Positions 1 through 8,630 are shown, counted from the first letter of the stretch. The stretch: 64,000 nucleotides of DNA from Pleomorphomonas sp. T1.2MG-36 (GCF_950100655.1 NZ_CATNLY010000001.1:1054001-1118000), one strand, 5' to 3'. Translations and numbers: made by a program. Notes: a model not told the origin generated them from the letters alone.

Positions 1-144
1 AAGACTGAATTCATTGTAGAGCCAGCCGTCGCGGCTGAAACAGGAAAGCTCTTCGATGTCGCCGCGGTCGTCGCGGACGATCTCGATGCGTCCGCCCTGG
101 GCAAGCAGGTGCAGAATGCGCTGCTCGGCGCGTGAAATATCCAT
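1..144 (-). CDS. yjhX: YjhX-family toxin (UPF0386), partial, cut by window edge
   Basis: Reverse-strand reading from the ATG at 144 gives 48 residues that run off the left end. The opening (MDISRAEQRILHLLAQGG) and the following R-I-x-x-V-R-D-D-x-G-x-x-x-x-x-x-C-F-S-R-x-G pattern match the start of E. coli YjhX, the toxin of the YjhX/YjhQ pair. In that pair the antitoxin YjhQ is a GNAT-like protein. Only the first half of the gene is visible, and the partner would lie outside the window. The family match is by remembered pattern; toxicity is inferred. Confidence 0.7.
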   Translation of the reverse strand, partial: MDISRAEQRILHLLAQGGRIEIVRDDRGDIEELSCFSRDGWLYNEFSL

Positions 145-604
145 GGGTCTGAAGTCCGAAGTGGCGCCACTAGGGCGCACCAAAGCGTTCCGGAAGCGGG
201 TGGCCTCCGGGGCGACAATGGAATGGGCCCGCATTGCCGGCACCATGCCGGGCGGGCCTTCACCGGGATTCAGACAGACGTGACATCCACGCTCCTGTTG
301 CGATGGACCGATCCTGCCGGTGGCTTCGGCGGTCGTCAACCGCGGGAAGCGTCCACCCTGTCCATCCTCCGCCGATTGTGGCTCCCCGGTCACGATGCCG
401 TCGCTTTTGACGAGCACCCAGGGAGCAACCTCCGGGGAGCGGGAGAGACTTTCATCTTATCCCCGCGACAATGGTCGAAACGGTGTCCGGCAAATGGCAT
501 CCGGCGATAGCTTGCGGTAAGCTTCGGAAGACCAATGTGATTCCGGAGCAGGAACAGTCGCCGGGCGGGCCGGCGTCGAGACATGGAGAGACAGGAACTC
601 GAGC
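145..604. other. 460-base intergenic region between divergent yjhX and LysR gene
   Basis: No convincing gene: short open frames here lack a ribosome site and sensible composition. It must hold the divergent promoters of the yjhX-like gene and the LysR gene. A short inverted repeat, AGCTT-N5-AAGCT at 509-523, lies about 85 bases upstream of the LysR start and is a possible autoregulatory LysR site. That assignment is weak. Confidence 0.4.
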
Positions 605-1531
605 ATGCGCCACACGACTTTGAAGCAGCTGCGATTCCTGTCGGCGGTCATCAAGACCGGCACCGTCACCGCCGCCTCCTCCGCCATGAACGTCACCCCG
701 CCGGCCATCACCGCCCAGGTGAAGGCGCTGGAAGACCTCGTCGGCCTGCCGCTTCTCGAGCGCGTCGGCGACCGCTTCATCGCCACCTCGGCCGGCAGGG
801 AAATCGCCACCACGCTCGACCGCATCGAGGCCCTGCTCAACGAGTGCTCGGGCGCCCTGGCCGAGATGCGCGAGGCGGGCTCCGGCCGCGTCGCCGTCGG
901 CGTCGTCTCCACCGCCCGCTACTTCGCGCCGACGGTGCTCGCCGCTTTCCGCAAGGAACGGCCCAAGGTCGACATCGACTTCATCGTCGGCAATCGCGAC
1001 GAGACCATCCAGCGCCTCCGGAACTACGAGGTCGACCTCGCGGTGATGGGCCGGCCTCCGGTCGAGTTCGAGGTCGAGGCCAAGCCCATCGGCAAGCACC
1101 CGCAGGTGATGATCTGCGCGCCCGACCATCCGCTGGCCCACGAGCGCAACATTCCCATCGAAGCCCTGATGGGCGAGACCTTCCTGGTGCGAGAGGTCAA
1201 CTCCGGCACCCGCAATTCATTTGGCCAATTGATCAGCAAGCACGACGGCGGGCGTGACGTCCGCGAGTTCGAGATGGGTTCCAACGAGACCATCAAGCAG
1301 GCGGTGATGGCCGGCCTCGGCATTTCCTTCATCTCCTCGCACACCATCGCCGCCGAGGTCGAAGCCGGCCGCCTCGTCATCATGGACGTGATCGGCCTGC
1401 CCCTCATAAAGACCTGGAACGTCGTCCGCCGCACCGACAAGCGGCTGCTGCCGTCGGCCGAGGCGATGTATCGCTTCTGGGTCGAGCATGGCGGCGACTA
1501 TCTGCCGAAGATCACCGGCCACGTCGACTGA
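605..1531 (+). CDS. LysR-family transcriptional regulator, CbbR-like
   Basis: This 308-residue protein has the LysR plan. A winged helix-turn-helix fills residues 1-60 (TVTAASSAMNVTPPAITAQV, then LFER-like LLERVGDRF). A periplasmic-binding-protein-like effector domain follows from about residue 90 to the end. Overall wording, including the AVMGRPP and NSGTR segments, resembles CbbR/CfxR regulators of carbon-fixation genes. No cbb genes are in the window, so the target is unknown. The next gene on the same strand starts 39 bases downstream. The 460-base divergent region upstream is the usual place for a LysR operator. Confidence 0.85.
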   Translation: MRHTTLKQLRFLSAVIKTGTVTAASSAMNVTPPAITAQVKALEDLVGLPLLERVGDRFIATSAGREIATTLDRIEALLNECSGALAEMREAGSGRVAVGVVSTARYFAPTVLAAFRKERPKVDIDFIVGNRDETIQRLRNYEVDLAVMGRPPVEFEVEAKPIGKHPQVMICAPDHPLAHERNIPIEALMGETFLVREVNSGTRNSFGQLISKHDGGRDVREFEMGSNETIKQAVMAGLGISFISSHTIAAEVEAGRLVIMDVIGLPLIKTWNVVRRTDKRLLPSAEAMYRFWVEHGGDYLPKITGHVD

Positions 1532-1570
1532 CGCCCTCGCGACCGGCCGAGGCCGCAACGCGGAGACCCC

Positions 1571-2398
1571 ATGACCATCTCTCCACGCCGCTTCAGGGTG
1601 ATCGAAAGCCTGTGCGCCACCGGCAAGGATACGGACGCCAAGAAGGAAGACCGGCTGGTCGTCACGGATGACTTCGCCGCCGTCATCGACGGCGCCACCT
1701 CCTCCGGTCCGATCGGCGACCGTCCGGGCGGCATCGTCGCCGCCGAGGCGGTGGAACAGGCGGTCAGGGAGCTGGCGTCGGACGCCACCGTCCGCGACTT
1801 CGTCGACGCCGCCACGGCCGCCATCATCAGGGCGATCGGCGACTGGCCGGACGAGACGATGATGCGCCCCTCGGCGGTGGCCGCCGTCTGGTCACGGGCA
1901 CGCGGCGAGGTCTGGCGGGTGGGCGATTGCCACGTCCGCATCGACGGGCGGGAGTATCACGGCGGCAAGGAGATCGACCGCATCGGCTACGAATTCCGCT
2001 GCGCCGTCATCCGGGCGCGGCTCCGGCTCGGTCTCACCAGTCTCGATGCCGAACTCAGGGTGCCGACGATGGAGCAGCCCTTCCGGCCGCTGGTTCTCGC
2101 CCAGCACGCCTTCCTCAACCTCGACAGCGACGACCCCCTCGCCTACGGCGGCCTTGCCGGCACTTTCGTGCCCGACCGCTTCGTCGAGGTGTTCGAGGCG
2201 ACGGACGCCCGCGAGATCGTGCTCGCCTCCGACGGCTTCCTGTCTCCGGCGGCAACGCTCGCCGACGGACTGGCGGAGATCGCCCGCGTCAGGGAGAACG
2301 ATCCGCTGATGGTGGAGAGGGTGATGGGGTCGCGGCCGTTCATGCCGGGCCGCGACTATTTCGACGACACAACCTATGTGCGGATCGCCATCGGCTGA
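1571..2398 (+). CDS. PP2C-like serine/threonine phosphatase
   Basis: 275 residues. Acidic motifs are spaced as in metal-dependent PP2C phosphatases: VIDGATS near residue 40, VGDCHVRI near 118, ASDGF near 218 and a C-terminal DDTTYVRI. These would bind the catalytic Mn/Mg pair. The ATG at 1571 has a CGGAG ribosome site five bases upstream. It follows the LysR gene closely and may be co-transcribed with it. It converges with otsB, leaving only 17 bases. No kinase gene is nearby, so the phosphoprotein substrate is unknown. There is no membrane segment, so it is presumably cytosolic. Confidence 0.7.
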   Translation: MTISPRRFRVIESLCATGKDTDAKKEDRLVVTDDFAAVIDGATSSGPIGDRPGGIVAAEAVEQAVRELASDATVRDFVDAATAAIIRAIGDWPDETMMRPSAVAAVWSRARGEVWRVGDCHVRIDGREYHGGKEIDRIGYEFRCAVIRARLRLGLTSLDAELRVPTMEQPFRPLVLAQHAFLNLDSDDPLAYGGLAGTFVPDRFVEVFEATDAREIVLASDGFLSPAATLADGLAEIARVRENDPLMVERVMGSRPFMPGRDYFDDTTYVRIAIG

Positions 2399-2415
2399 TC
2401 CGCCGGCAGCCGCAG

Positions 2416-3192
2416 CTATTGCGCGGCGGCGCGCTCGTCGTCCAGCCAGCGCGCCTCATAGGCGGCGAGCATGTCCCACGTCGCCTCATGGTCGGGCAAG
2501 CGGCTGTCGACGCCCTCAACCTTGCGGCCGATGGTGATGCCGTAGCCGCCGAGATCGCGCGACATGAGGAAGCCGGGCTCGTCGGGAACGTCGTCGCCCA
2601 CATGCACCGGCACCCGGCCGTGGAACGGCGTGTGCTCCATCAGGAAGGCGATGCCGGACCCCTTGTTGGCGCCTTGCGGCACCACGTCGACCGACACGCG
2701 GCCGGGAATCACCGCCACGTGGCCGCCGGAGTGGCGCTCGGCCAGGGCCGCCGCCTTCAGCGCAATCGGGTCGCCCTCGTTGTAGACGATGGCCAGCGCG
2801 CCGATCTTCCACTGGATGTCCATGGTGGGATAGGCGTCGGCCACCACCTTGGCGATCTCCTCGAGCGCCTTGCGCTCGTCCGGAGTCTGCACCGGGGTGA
2901 AGCGGCGCCCGTCGGCAAATCGACGGTCGGCGCCTTGCAGCGCCGCGACGGGCAGCTTCAGCGGGGTGAACATCGGATCGACCGTTTCCACCGAGCGGCC
3001 GCTGACGATGGCGAGTGCGCCACCCAGAAGGTGGTAGAGCCGGTCGATCAGGGCGATGCGGTCGGCGGCGATGCCGCGCTCCCGGTCGGCATAGGTGGGA
3101 CCGATCAGCGTTCCGTCGACATCGAGGAACAGGGCGAGACGGTCGGGCGCGGGCAGACGGGCGGCAAGGTCGAGCGGGTCGGAGAAGGACAT
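2416..3192 (-). CDS. otsB: Trehalose-6-phosphate phosphatase
   Basis: Removes phosphate from trehalose-6-phosphate in the cytosol, the last step of OtsAB trehalose synthesis (osmoprotection). The N-terminal LFLDVDGTL carries the HAD nucleophile aspartates. The later K-x-x-A/G and VGDDVPDE segment supplies the acidic metal site. About 258 residues is normal for OtsB. I chose the ATG at 3192 over an in-frame GTG at 3225, which adds eleven unconvincing residues. otsA is not in the window. The gene converges with the PP2C-like gene. Confidence 0.85.
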   Translation of the reverse strand: MSFSDPLDLAARLPAPDRLALFLDVDGTLIGPTYADRERGIAADRIALIDRLYHLLGGALAIVSGRSVETVDPMFTPLKLPVAALQGADRRFADGRRFTPVQTPDERKALEEIAKVVADAYPTMDIQWKIGALAIVYNEGDPIALKAAALAERHSGGHVAVIPGRVSVDVVPQGANKGSGIAFLMEHTPFHGRVPVHVGDDVPDEPGFLMSRDLGGYGITIGRKVEGVDSRLPDHEATWDMLAAYEARWLDDERAAAQ

Positions 3193-3340
3193 GGGCCTGC
3201 TGTGGTGGGCGAAAGGGAAAGTCACTCAGACGAAAGTATCGTCCGCAACACTCCTAAGCTCTACAGCCAACGCCGCCCGTCGACAATGCCTTGACGGTTG
3301 AATCGATATGAAAGCCGTCAGAAACGCCGGAAAACGCCGT

Positions 3341-3649
3341 TCAAACTTCAAAATCGTAGACGAGGATACCGTCCAGCCCGCCCTCGGCGGCGGCCACGAT
3401 CTTGTCGCCGACCTTCACGTGCTCGGGGTGGACGAGATAGGCATCGCGCGCCGCCGCGTCGGTGAAGGTGACGACGAAGCCGTGCTGGAAGCCGTGACCG
3501 AGGCCTTCCGGCGATGCGTTCGGGCCGGCCTTGAAGTCGACCATGCCGGGCACGAACGACTTCAGCGCCGCCACGGCGCCATAGAGCTTCAGGACGTCGG
3601 CCGACGAAGCGGCGGCCGGCATCTTCATGAACACGCAATGCAGGATCAT
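3341..3649 (-). CDS. Dabb (stress-responsive A/B barrel) domain protein
   Basis: 102 residues forming one Dabb ferredoxin-like barrel. It starts MILHCVFMKM and has the family signature G-x-x-H-G-F-V-V-T-F-x-D followed by Y-L-x-H-P-x-H near the C-terminus. Such proteins form small dimers, and their substrates are generally unknown. A very strong GGGAGGAG ribosome site precedes the ATG. It lies 40 bases downstream of the DHA2 transporter on the same strand and may share its message. The family is fairly certain; the function is not. Confidence 0.8.
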   Translation of the reverse strand: MILHCVFMKMPAAASSADVLKLYGAVAALKSFVPGMVDFKAGPNASPEGLGHGFQHGFVVTFTDAAARDAYLVHPEHVKVGDKIVAAAEGGLDGILVYDFEV

Positions 3650-3689
3650 TCAAACTCCTCCCTCGCCGGCCAACGCGGCCGGCCAGACC

Positions 3690-5147
3690 TTATTCGTCCA
3701 CCGGCGGCGGCGTGCGGCCGCGCAGGGGGCGCTCCTCGATGCGGGACAGCAGCGCCAGCGACAGCAGCTGCGCGGCGGCGGCGGCGAAGAACAGCGCCCT
3801 GAAGGCGGCGACGGCGCTCTCCCGGGCCTCCGGGGCCAGCGCCCCCTCGCTGATATGCTCGCCGATGCCGGCGCTGCCGACGATGGCGCCCAGCACGGCG
3901 ATGGCGACGACCGAGCCCAGCGAGCGCACGAAGGTATAGGCGCCAGTCGCCGTACCGAGGTCGCGCGGGTTGGCGGCGTTCTGCACCATGACGGTGCCAA
4001 CCGGGAACAGCGTGCCCTGCCCGAAGGCGGTCAGCGCCGCCAGCGCCTCGATCACCCAGAAGGACACGTCGCCAGCGAGCAGGCCGACCACCGCCAGCGA
4101 CACCATCGACAGGGCGCTGCCGATCATTGGCAGCCGCTTGTAGTGCTTCCCCTTGCGCAGGATCCGCGCCGAGATGCTGGAGCCCGCCACCGATCCGAGC
4201 ATCGGGCCGAGCAACGCCAGACCGGCCGCCGAGGCGCCGAGGCCGTCGATCAGTTGCAGGTAGACCGGATAATAGACCGAGAAGCCGAACATGCCGGCCG
4301 CCGCCAGGAAGGAGGTGGCCGAGGTGAGCGCGATCACCCGGTCGCCGAAGATGCGTGGCGGCAACAGCGGCTCTTCCGGCTGGAACTGGTACCAGGCGAA
4401 CAGCACGAAGGTGGCCGCCGATGCCACCAGCATGCTCAGGATGAGCGGCGAGCTCCAAGGATAGGCATGCCCGCCGAGCGTCAGTGGCAACAGGAACAAC
4501 AGCGTCGCCGCCATGATCATCAGCGCGCCCTGGATATCAAGCCGATGGTCGCGACGGATGTCCGGCAGGCGGGACAGCGGCTTCATCGACAGACTGACCG
4601 CCACGATGCCGAGCGGCAGGTTCAGCCAGAAGATCGCCGACCAGTGGACATATTCGGCCAGAAGCCCGCCCAGCACCGGCCCGGCGATGCTCGACGTCGC
4701 CCAGACGGCGGAAATGTACACCATGTACTTGCCGCGCTCGCGCGGCGGCGCCACGTCGCCGATGATGGTCTGGACGAGCGCCATCAGGCCACCGCCGCCG
4801 AGACCCTGCAAGGCACGGCCGGCGATCAGTACCGCCATCGTCGGCGCCATCGCCGAGATCAGCGAGCCGGCCACGAAGATGCCGACGCCGGCATAGAGCA
4901 CCGGCCGCCGCCCCTTGAGGTCGGCGAGCTTGCCGTAGAGCGGCGTCACCGCCGTCGCCGTCAGGAAATAGGCCGACACGATCCACGACACCCATTCGCC
5001 GCCGCCGAGCGAGGCGCCCATGATCGGCAGTGCCGGAGTGACGATGGTCTGGTCGAGGGCGGCCAGGAACATGCACAGAAGGGCGGTGACGACGATCTTG
5101 GTCTTGTCGTCCTCGGTGAGAACCGGCTGGTCGGTCGTATGCGTCAT
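3690..5147 (-). CDS. DHA2-family MFS drug/proton antiporter (EmrB/QacA type)
   Basis: 485 residues and about 14 predicted membrane helices, the DHA2 layout. Helix 1 has the LDQTIVTPALP signature. Motif A (LADLKGRRPVLY) follows helix 2, and the antiporter motif C (GPVLGGLL) lies in helix 5. These features indicate proton-driven export of a hydrophobic compound at the inner membrane; the substrate cannot be told. No HlyD/EmrA partner gene is adjacent. It diverges from the pxpA operon across a 156-base gap. Confidence 0.88.
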   Translation of the reverse strand: MTHTTDQPVLTEDDKTKIVVTALLCMFLAALDQTIVTPALPIMGASLGGGEWVSWIVSAYFLTATAVTPLYGKLADLKGRRPVLYAGVGIFVAGSLISAMAPTMAVLIAGRALQGLGGGGLMALVQTIIGDVAPPRERGKYMVYISAVWATSSIAGPVLGGLLAEYVHWSAIFWLNLPLGIVAVSLSMKPLSRLPDIRRDHRLDIQGALMIMAATLLFLLPLTLGGHAYPWSSPLILSMLVASAATFVLFAWYQFQPEEPLLPPRIFGDRVIALTSATSFLAAAGMFGFSVYYPVYLQLIDGLGASAAGLALLGPMLGSVAGSSISARILRKGKHYKRLPMIGSALSMVSLAVVGLLAGDVSFWVIEALAALTAFGQGTLFPVGTVMVQNAANPRDLGTATGAYTFVRSLGSVVAIAVLGAIVGSAGIGEHISEGALAPEARESAVAAFRALFFAAAAAQLLSLALLSRIEERPLRGRTPPPVDE

Positions 5148-5303
5148 GATCTGGTCCGGCGGATTGCGGGGCGCACCCTATCCGCAGTCCAACGCGAATG
5201 CCAGCGGCGGCGTTCCGGCCCTTCGGCTTGTGAAGAACGCCCTTCGACCTTTCGTCCCGCGCCCGAGCCTCTATACTGAACCGAACGAACCGGAACCGCC
5301 GCG

Positions 5304-6080
5304 ATGACACTTCCCCGCTCCGTCGATCTCAATGCCGATCTCGGCGAAGGTTTCGGCGCCTATCGCATCGGTGACGACGCCGCCCTGCTCGGCGTGGTCA
5401 CCTCGGCCAACGTCGCCTGCGGCCTGCACGCCGGCGACCCCGAGATCATGGCCGAGACCTTCCGCCTCGCCAAGGCGGGCGGCGTCGCGGTGGGCGCCCA
5501 CCCCGGCTTCCCCGACCTCTGGGGCTTCGGCCGCCGCGTCCTGCCCTACTCGGCCGGCGAGATCGAGCGCCTCGTCGCCTACCAGATCGGCGCGGCGGCG
5601 GCCTTGTCGGCGCTGGCTGGCCATCCGATCGCCTATGTGAAGCTGCACGGCGCGCTCGCCAATCTCGCCGTGGCCGACGCCGATGTCGCCGCCGCCAGCG
5701 TCAGGGCCATCAAGGGCGTCGACACCTCGCTCGCCTGTCTCGCCATCGCCCATGGCAAGCAGGAGCGGTGCGCCCGCGACGCCGGCCTTCGCACCTACTC
5801 GGAGGTCTACGCCGATCGCGGCTATCAGGACGATGGCAGCCTGATGCCCCGCAACCGGCCCGGCGCCTTCGTCCACGATCCGGCCGAAGCAGTGGAGCGG
5901 GCCTGCCGCATGGTGATGTCGGGCGAGATCGTCTCGGTGGATGGCAAGGCGCTGCCGACTGCCGTCGATTCCATCTGCGTCCATGGTGACAGTCCGACGG
6001 CGCTGGTGACGGCGCGGCTGCTGGCCGAACGCCTCGCCGCCGAGGGGATCGCGCTCGCCCCCTTCGCGGGTAGGCCATGA
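5304..6080 (+). CDS. pxpA: 5-oxoprolinase subunit A (LamB/YcsF family)
   Basis: 258 residues matching PxpA, the ATP-dependent ring-opening subunit that works with PxpBC to turn 5-oxoproline (pyroglutamate) into glutamate. Visible motifs are DLNADLGEGFG at residues 8-18, the N-V-A-C-G-x-H-A-G-D loop, VGAHPGFPD and YVKLHGAL. It heads a plus-strand operon with two carrier-protein genes coupled by ATGA overlaps. Its partners PxpB and PxpC are encoded convergently just downstream rather than in the same operon, which is unusual. Confidence 0.93.
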   Translation: MTLPRSVDLNADLGEGFGAYRIGDDAALLGVVTSANVACGLHAGDPEIMAETFRLAKAGGVAVGAHPGFPDLWGFGRRVLPYSAGEIERLVAYQIGAAAALSALAGHPIAYVKLHGALANLAVADADVAAASVRAIKGVDTSLACLAIAHGKQERCARDAGLRTYSEVYADRGYQDDGSLMPRNRPGAFVHDPAEAVERACRMVMSGEIVSVDGKALPTAVDSICVHGDSPTALVTARLLAERLAAEGIALAPFAGRP

Positions 6081-6511
6081 TGGACGACGCGCTGCTGCTC
6101 GACCGCCTCGTCGCTCTCCTCCACGACACCGGCCTTCGGGAGATCGAGTTCGAGGAGGGCGACATCCACATCCGCCTCGTCAAGGATGGCGACGGCGGCG
6201 TTCGGCCGCAGGCATCGGCCGCGCCCGTCTCGGGCACCGCGCCAAAACCTGTCGTCCCCGGCGATCACGCCATCGTCGCCGGCCTCACCGGCACCTTCTA
6301 TCGGGCGTCCTCGCCGGACGCCCTGCCCTTCGTCGAGATCGGCGACCGCGTCGAGGAAGGGCAGACCGTCGGTCTTCTCGAAGCGATGAAGATGCTGAAC
6401 CCCATCGAGGCCGACCGCGCCGGCCGCGTCACCCAGATCCTCGCGGACGATGGCGCGCTGGTGACGCGTGGCGCCCCGCTCATCCGCCTCGCCCCGGACG
6501 ATGCGCCATGA
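6077..6511 (+). CDS. Biotin carboxyl carrier protein (AccB-like)
   Basis: 144 residues. An N-terminal helical segment of about 45 residues and a Pro/Ala-rich linker lead to a biotinyl domain with the canonical biotin-lysine context, LLEAMKMLNPIEAD. It starts inside the pxpA stop (ATGA) and ends in an ATGA with the next gene. In other bacteria, accB and accC copies often accompany pxp genes, hinting at a biotin-dependent carboxylation linked to oxoproline use. No biotin carboxylase gene is present here. The domain call is certain; its carboxylase partner is not. Confidence 0.88.
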   Translation: MMDDALLLDRLVALLHDTGLREIEFEEGDIHIRLVKDGDGGVRPQASAAPVSGTAPKPVVPGDHAIVAGLTGTFYRASSPDALPFVEIGDRVEEGQTVGLLEAMKMLNPIEADRAGRVTQILADDGALVTRGAPLIRLAPDDAP

Positions 6512-6885
6512 CCTTCGAGGAGATCGAAGCCGTCGTCCGCCGGCTCGATGGCCGGGGCATCGCCACCGCCGACATCCGCATCGGCCCGGCGCGTTTGACG
6601 TTGCGCTTTGCCGCCGAGGAGAACCCCGGGGCTGCGCCTGCCGAACCGCCGCTCGCCCTCGCGGTCGCGCCGTCGCCCGGCCGCTTCCGGTCCAGCCATC
6701 CGCTGGAGACCGCGCCGCGCTTTGCCGAAGGCGACCGGATAACGAAGGGCGAGACGATCGCCTATGTCGAGGCCAACGGCCTGTTGCTGGCGGTGGTCGC
6801 CGCCGCCGACCTGACGCTTGGACGGACCCTGGTACGGGATGGCGATGCGGTCGGCTGGGGCACGCCGCTCTACGAAACGCGATAG
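6508..6885 (+). CDS. Degenerate biotin-carrier-like protein lacking the biotin lysine
   Basis: 125 residues laid out like the upstream carrier: a short helical N-terminus, a linker, then a biotinyl/lipoyl-type beta fold from about residue 65. The conserved E-A-M-K-M hairpin is replaced by VEANGLL, so there is no lysine to biotinylate. The flanking folds (RITKGETIAYVEA and DGDAVGWGTPLYE) still align with the sister gene. It is translationally coupled to that gene through ATGA. Its last 16 bases overlap the end of the convergent pxpC. It may be a structural or regulatory paralogue, or a decaying duplicate. Confidence 0.75.
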   Translation: MTFEEIEAVVRRLDGRGIATADIRIGPARLTLRFAAEENPGAAPAEPPLALAVAPSPGRFRSSHPLETAPRFAEGDRITKGETIAYVEANGLLLAVVAAADLTLGRTLVRDGDAVGWGTPLYETR

Positions 6886-7826
6886 AGCGCCGCCGCTCCT
6901 CGCAACCGATCTAGCCAGCCGGCCGTCTCGCGAAGAGCCGCCAGCGCCTCGTCCCGCCCGACCACAGCAAAGCGCAGCGCGTCGCCGGGCATCGCCTGTC
7001 CGAGCCGCCAGAGATCGGCTTCGATCACCGTCGCGATCTTCGGATAGCCGCCGCAGGTGTTGGCTTCGGCAAGCTGGACGATCGGCCGCCCGGCCGGCGG
7101 CACCTGCACCGTGCCAGGCACGATGCCGTGCGACAACAGCTCGCGCGGCCGCTGGCGCGTAAGCTCCGGTCCGTCGAGCCGGCATCCCTGCCGGTCGGCC
7201 TCGGCGGTCACGCGCCAGCTTGTCGTCGCGAACAGCCGGCGGGCCTCCTCGGAGAAGTCCGGCCACTCGGCGGCCGGCAGCACGCGCAACGGCTCGTCCG
7301 TTCGGTCCCGGCCCGGCGGCGGTGGCGTGCCGATCCCGCCGTCGGGCAGCCTTCCAGGCCGCCTTGGCCCCAACGGCAAGTGATCGCCGCGCCTCAGTCC
7401 CCGGCCCTCATGGCCGCCATAACCGCTCTTGATCTCGGTCGCCCTGGCGCCGAGCAGCAACGGCACGTCTATGCCTCCACCGACGGCGACATAGACGCGG
7501 GCGCCGGCCGTGGGCGGCGCGATCGTCAGTTCGTCGCCCGCCTTCGCCTCGGTCGCCCACCAGGGCGGCAAGCGGCGGCCGGAGAGCCGCGCCTCCGCCA
7601 GCGCGCCGGTGACGGCAACCGCCGTCGCCGCCTCGAATCGCAACCGGAAGGGAAAGGCGGCCACCTCGATCGCCGCCGCGCCGGCCTCGTTGCCGACGAG
7701 CGCGTTGGCGGCATCGAGCGCCACGACATCCATGGCGCCGGACCGGGAGACGCCGCTCGACAGCAAGCCGCGTCGGCCGCGGTCCTGCACCGAATTGAGC
7801 GCGCCGGACGACAGGATCTCGATCAC
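6870..7826 (-). CDS. pxpC: 5-oxoprolinase subunit C (biotin-dependent carboxyltransferase-type domain)
   Basis: About 318 residues of the PxpC/KipA family, the carboxyltransferase-A-like half of the PxpBC complex. Typical segments are VQDRGRRGLLSSGVSRSGAMD near residue 14, then GGGIDVP and GGYPKIATVI. I chose a GTG start at 7826 because it overlaps the pxpB stop as GTGA. The open frame runs further upstream only as a shadow of pxpB. Its 3' end overlaps the convergent degenerate carrier gene by 16 bases. Confidence 0.9.
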   Translation of the reverse strand: MIEILSSGALNSVQDRGRRGLLSSGVSRSGAMDVVALDAANALVGNEAGAAAIEVAAFPFRLRFEAATAVAVTGALAEARLSGRRLPPWWATEAKAGDELTIAPPTAGARVYVAVGGGIDVPLLLGARATEIKSGYGGHEGRGLRRGDHLPLGPRRPGRLPDGGIGTPPPPGRDRTDEPLRVLPAAEWPDFSEEARRLFATTSWRVTAEADRQGCRLDGPELTRQRPRELLSHGIVPGTVQVPPAGRPIVQLAEANTCGGYPKIATVIEADLWRLGQAMPGDALRFAVVGRDEALAALRETAGWLDRLRGAAALYRVS

Positions 7827-8476
7827 CGCTCCACCCCCGCGACGATGAAGCGCACCCTGTCGCCGGGCCTCAGCGTTGCCGGCGCGGCGCGATGCGGATC
7901 GAACAGCGAGAAGTCGGTGCGACCGAGGATATGCCAGCCCGATGGCGCGGTGATCGGCATGATGCCGGCCTGACCGCCGCCGACGATCACCGCCCCCTTG
8001 GGCACGCCCTGACGGGGCACCGCCCGGCGCGGCATGGCCAGCCTGGGATCGAGGCCGGACAGATAGGGAAAGCCGGGCATGGCGCCGATCGCCGCCACCT
8101 TGTAGACGGCGGCGGAGTGCCACTCGACAACATCGTCCACCGACAGGCCGAGACCGGTCGCGACATCCGCAAGATCCGGGCCGCCATAGATCACGGCGAT
8201 ATCGTGCGACCGGCCATCCCCCTCGGCCGGCGCTGCGCGGCGCCACCCATCCACAAGGCGGCGTTCGATGTCGCCCGCCTCGACCACCAGCGGGTCGAAC
8301 ACCACCATCAGGTTGTTCATGCCGGGCACGACATCGTCGATACCGTGGAGGCCGGTCAGGCTGTCGGCAAGCGCCAGGAGCCGCCCTTGCCGCGCCTCGT
8401 CGAAGACTTGGCCGGCGGCGACGTCGAAAAGGAAGGCGCCGGTTCCGGCGTCGGAGAGGGTGAAATCGTCGGGCAA
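7823..8476 (-). CDS. pxpB: 5-oxoprolinase subunit B (KipI family)
   Basis: About 217 residues of the PxpB/KipI family, cyclophilin-like in fold, which pairs with PxpC to form the ATP-hydrolysing half of 5-oxoprolinase. Key segments are GMNNLMVVFDP, IYGG-x-D-L, GFPYLSGLDPRL and ITAPSGWHILGRT. The start is best placed at TTG 8476, because AGAGGAA lies five bases upstream; the frame continues without a better ATG. It is first gene of a two-gene operon with pxpC (GTGA overlap), divergent from the M24 peptidase gene. Confidence 0.9.
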   Translation of the reverse strand: MPDDFTLSDAGTGAFLFDVAAGQVFDEARQGRLLALADSLTGLHGIDDVVPGMNNLMVVFDPLVVEAGDIERRLVDGWRRAAPAEGDGRSHDIAVIYGGPDLADVATGLGLSVDDVVEWHSAAVYKVAAIGAMPGFPYLSGLDPRLAMPRRAVPRQGVPKGAVIVGGGQAGIMPITAPSGWHILGRTDFSLFDPHRAAPATLRPGDRVRFIVAGVER

Positions 8477-8630
8477 CCGGTTCCTCTTTGATCGACGGCG
8501 ATTATCGGCAGCCAATGCCCGCCGCGCAAGGGAGCCACGCGGCAATGCAGTTGGTGGATGTGCGCCAAAAGTCTATACTCGGGGATTGATAGCCGGCCGA
8601 AAGACGCTGGCAGACACCAAGGACCGTCTG

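Noticed and set aside
223..510. Short plus-strand frames between yjhX and the LysR gene
   Set aside because: They have no ribosome site, low-complexity Arg/Pro-rich content and no family resemblance.
3308..3802. 164-codon plus-strand frame over the Dabb gene
   Set aside because: It is antisense to the Dabb gene, which has a strong ribosome site and clear family motifs.
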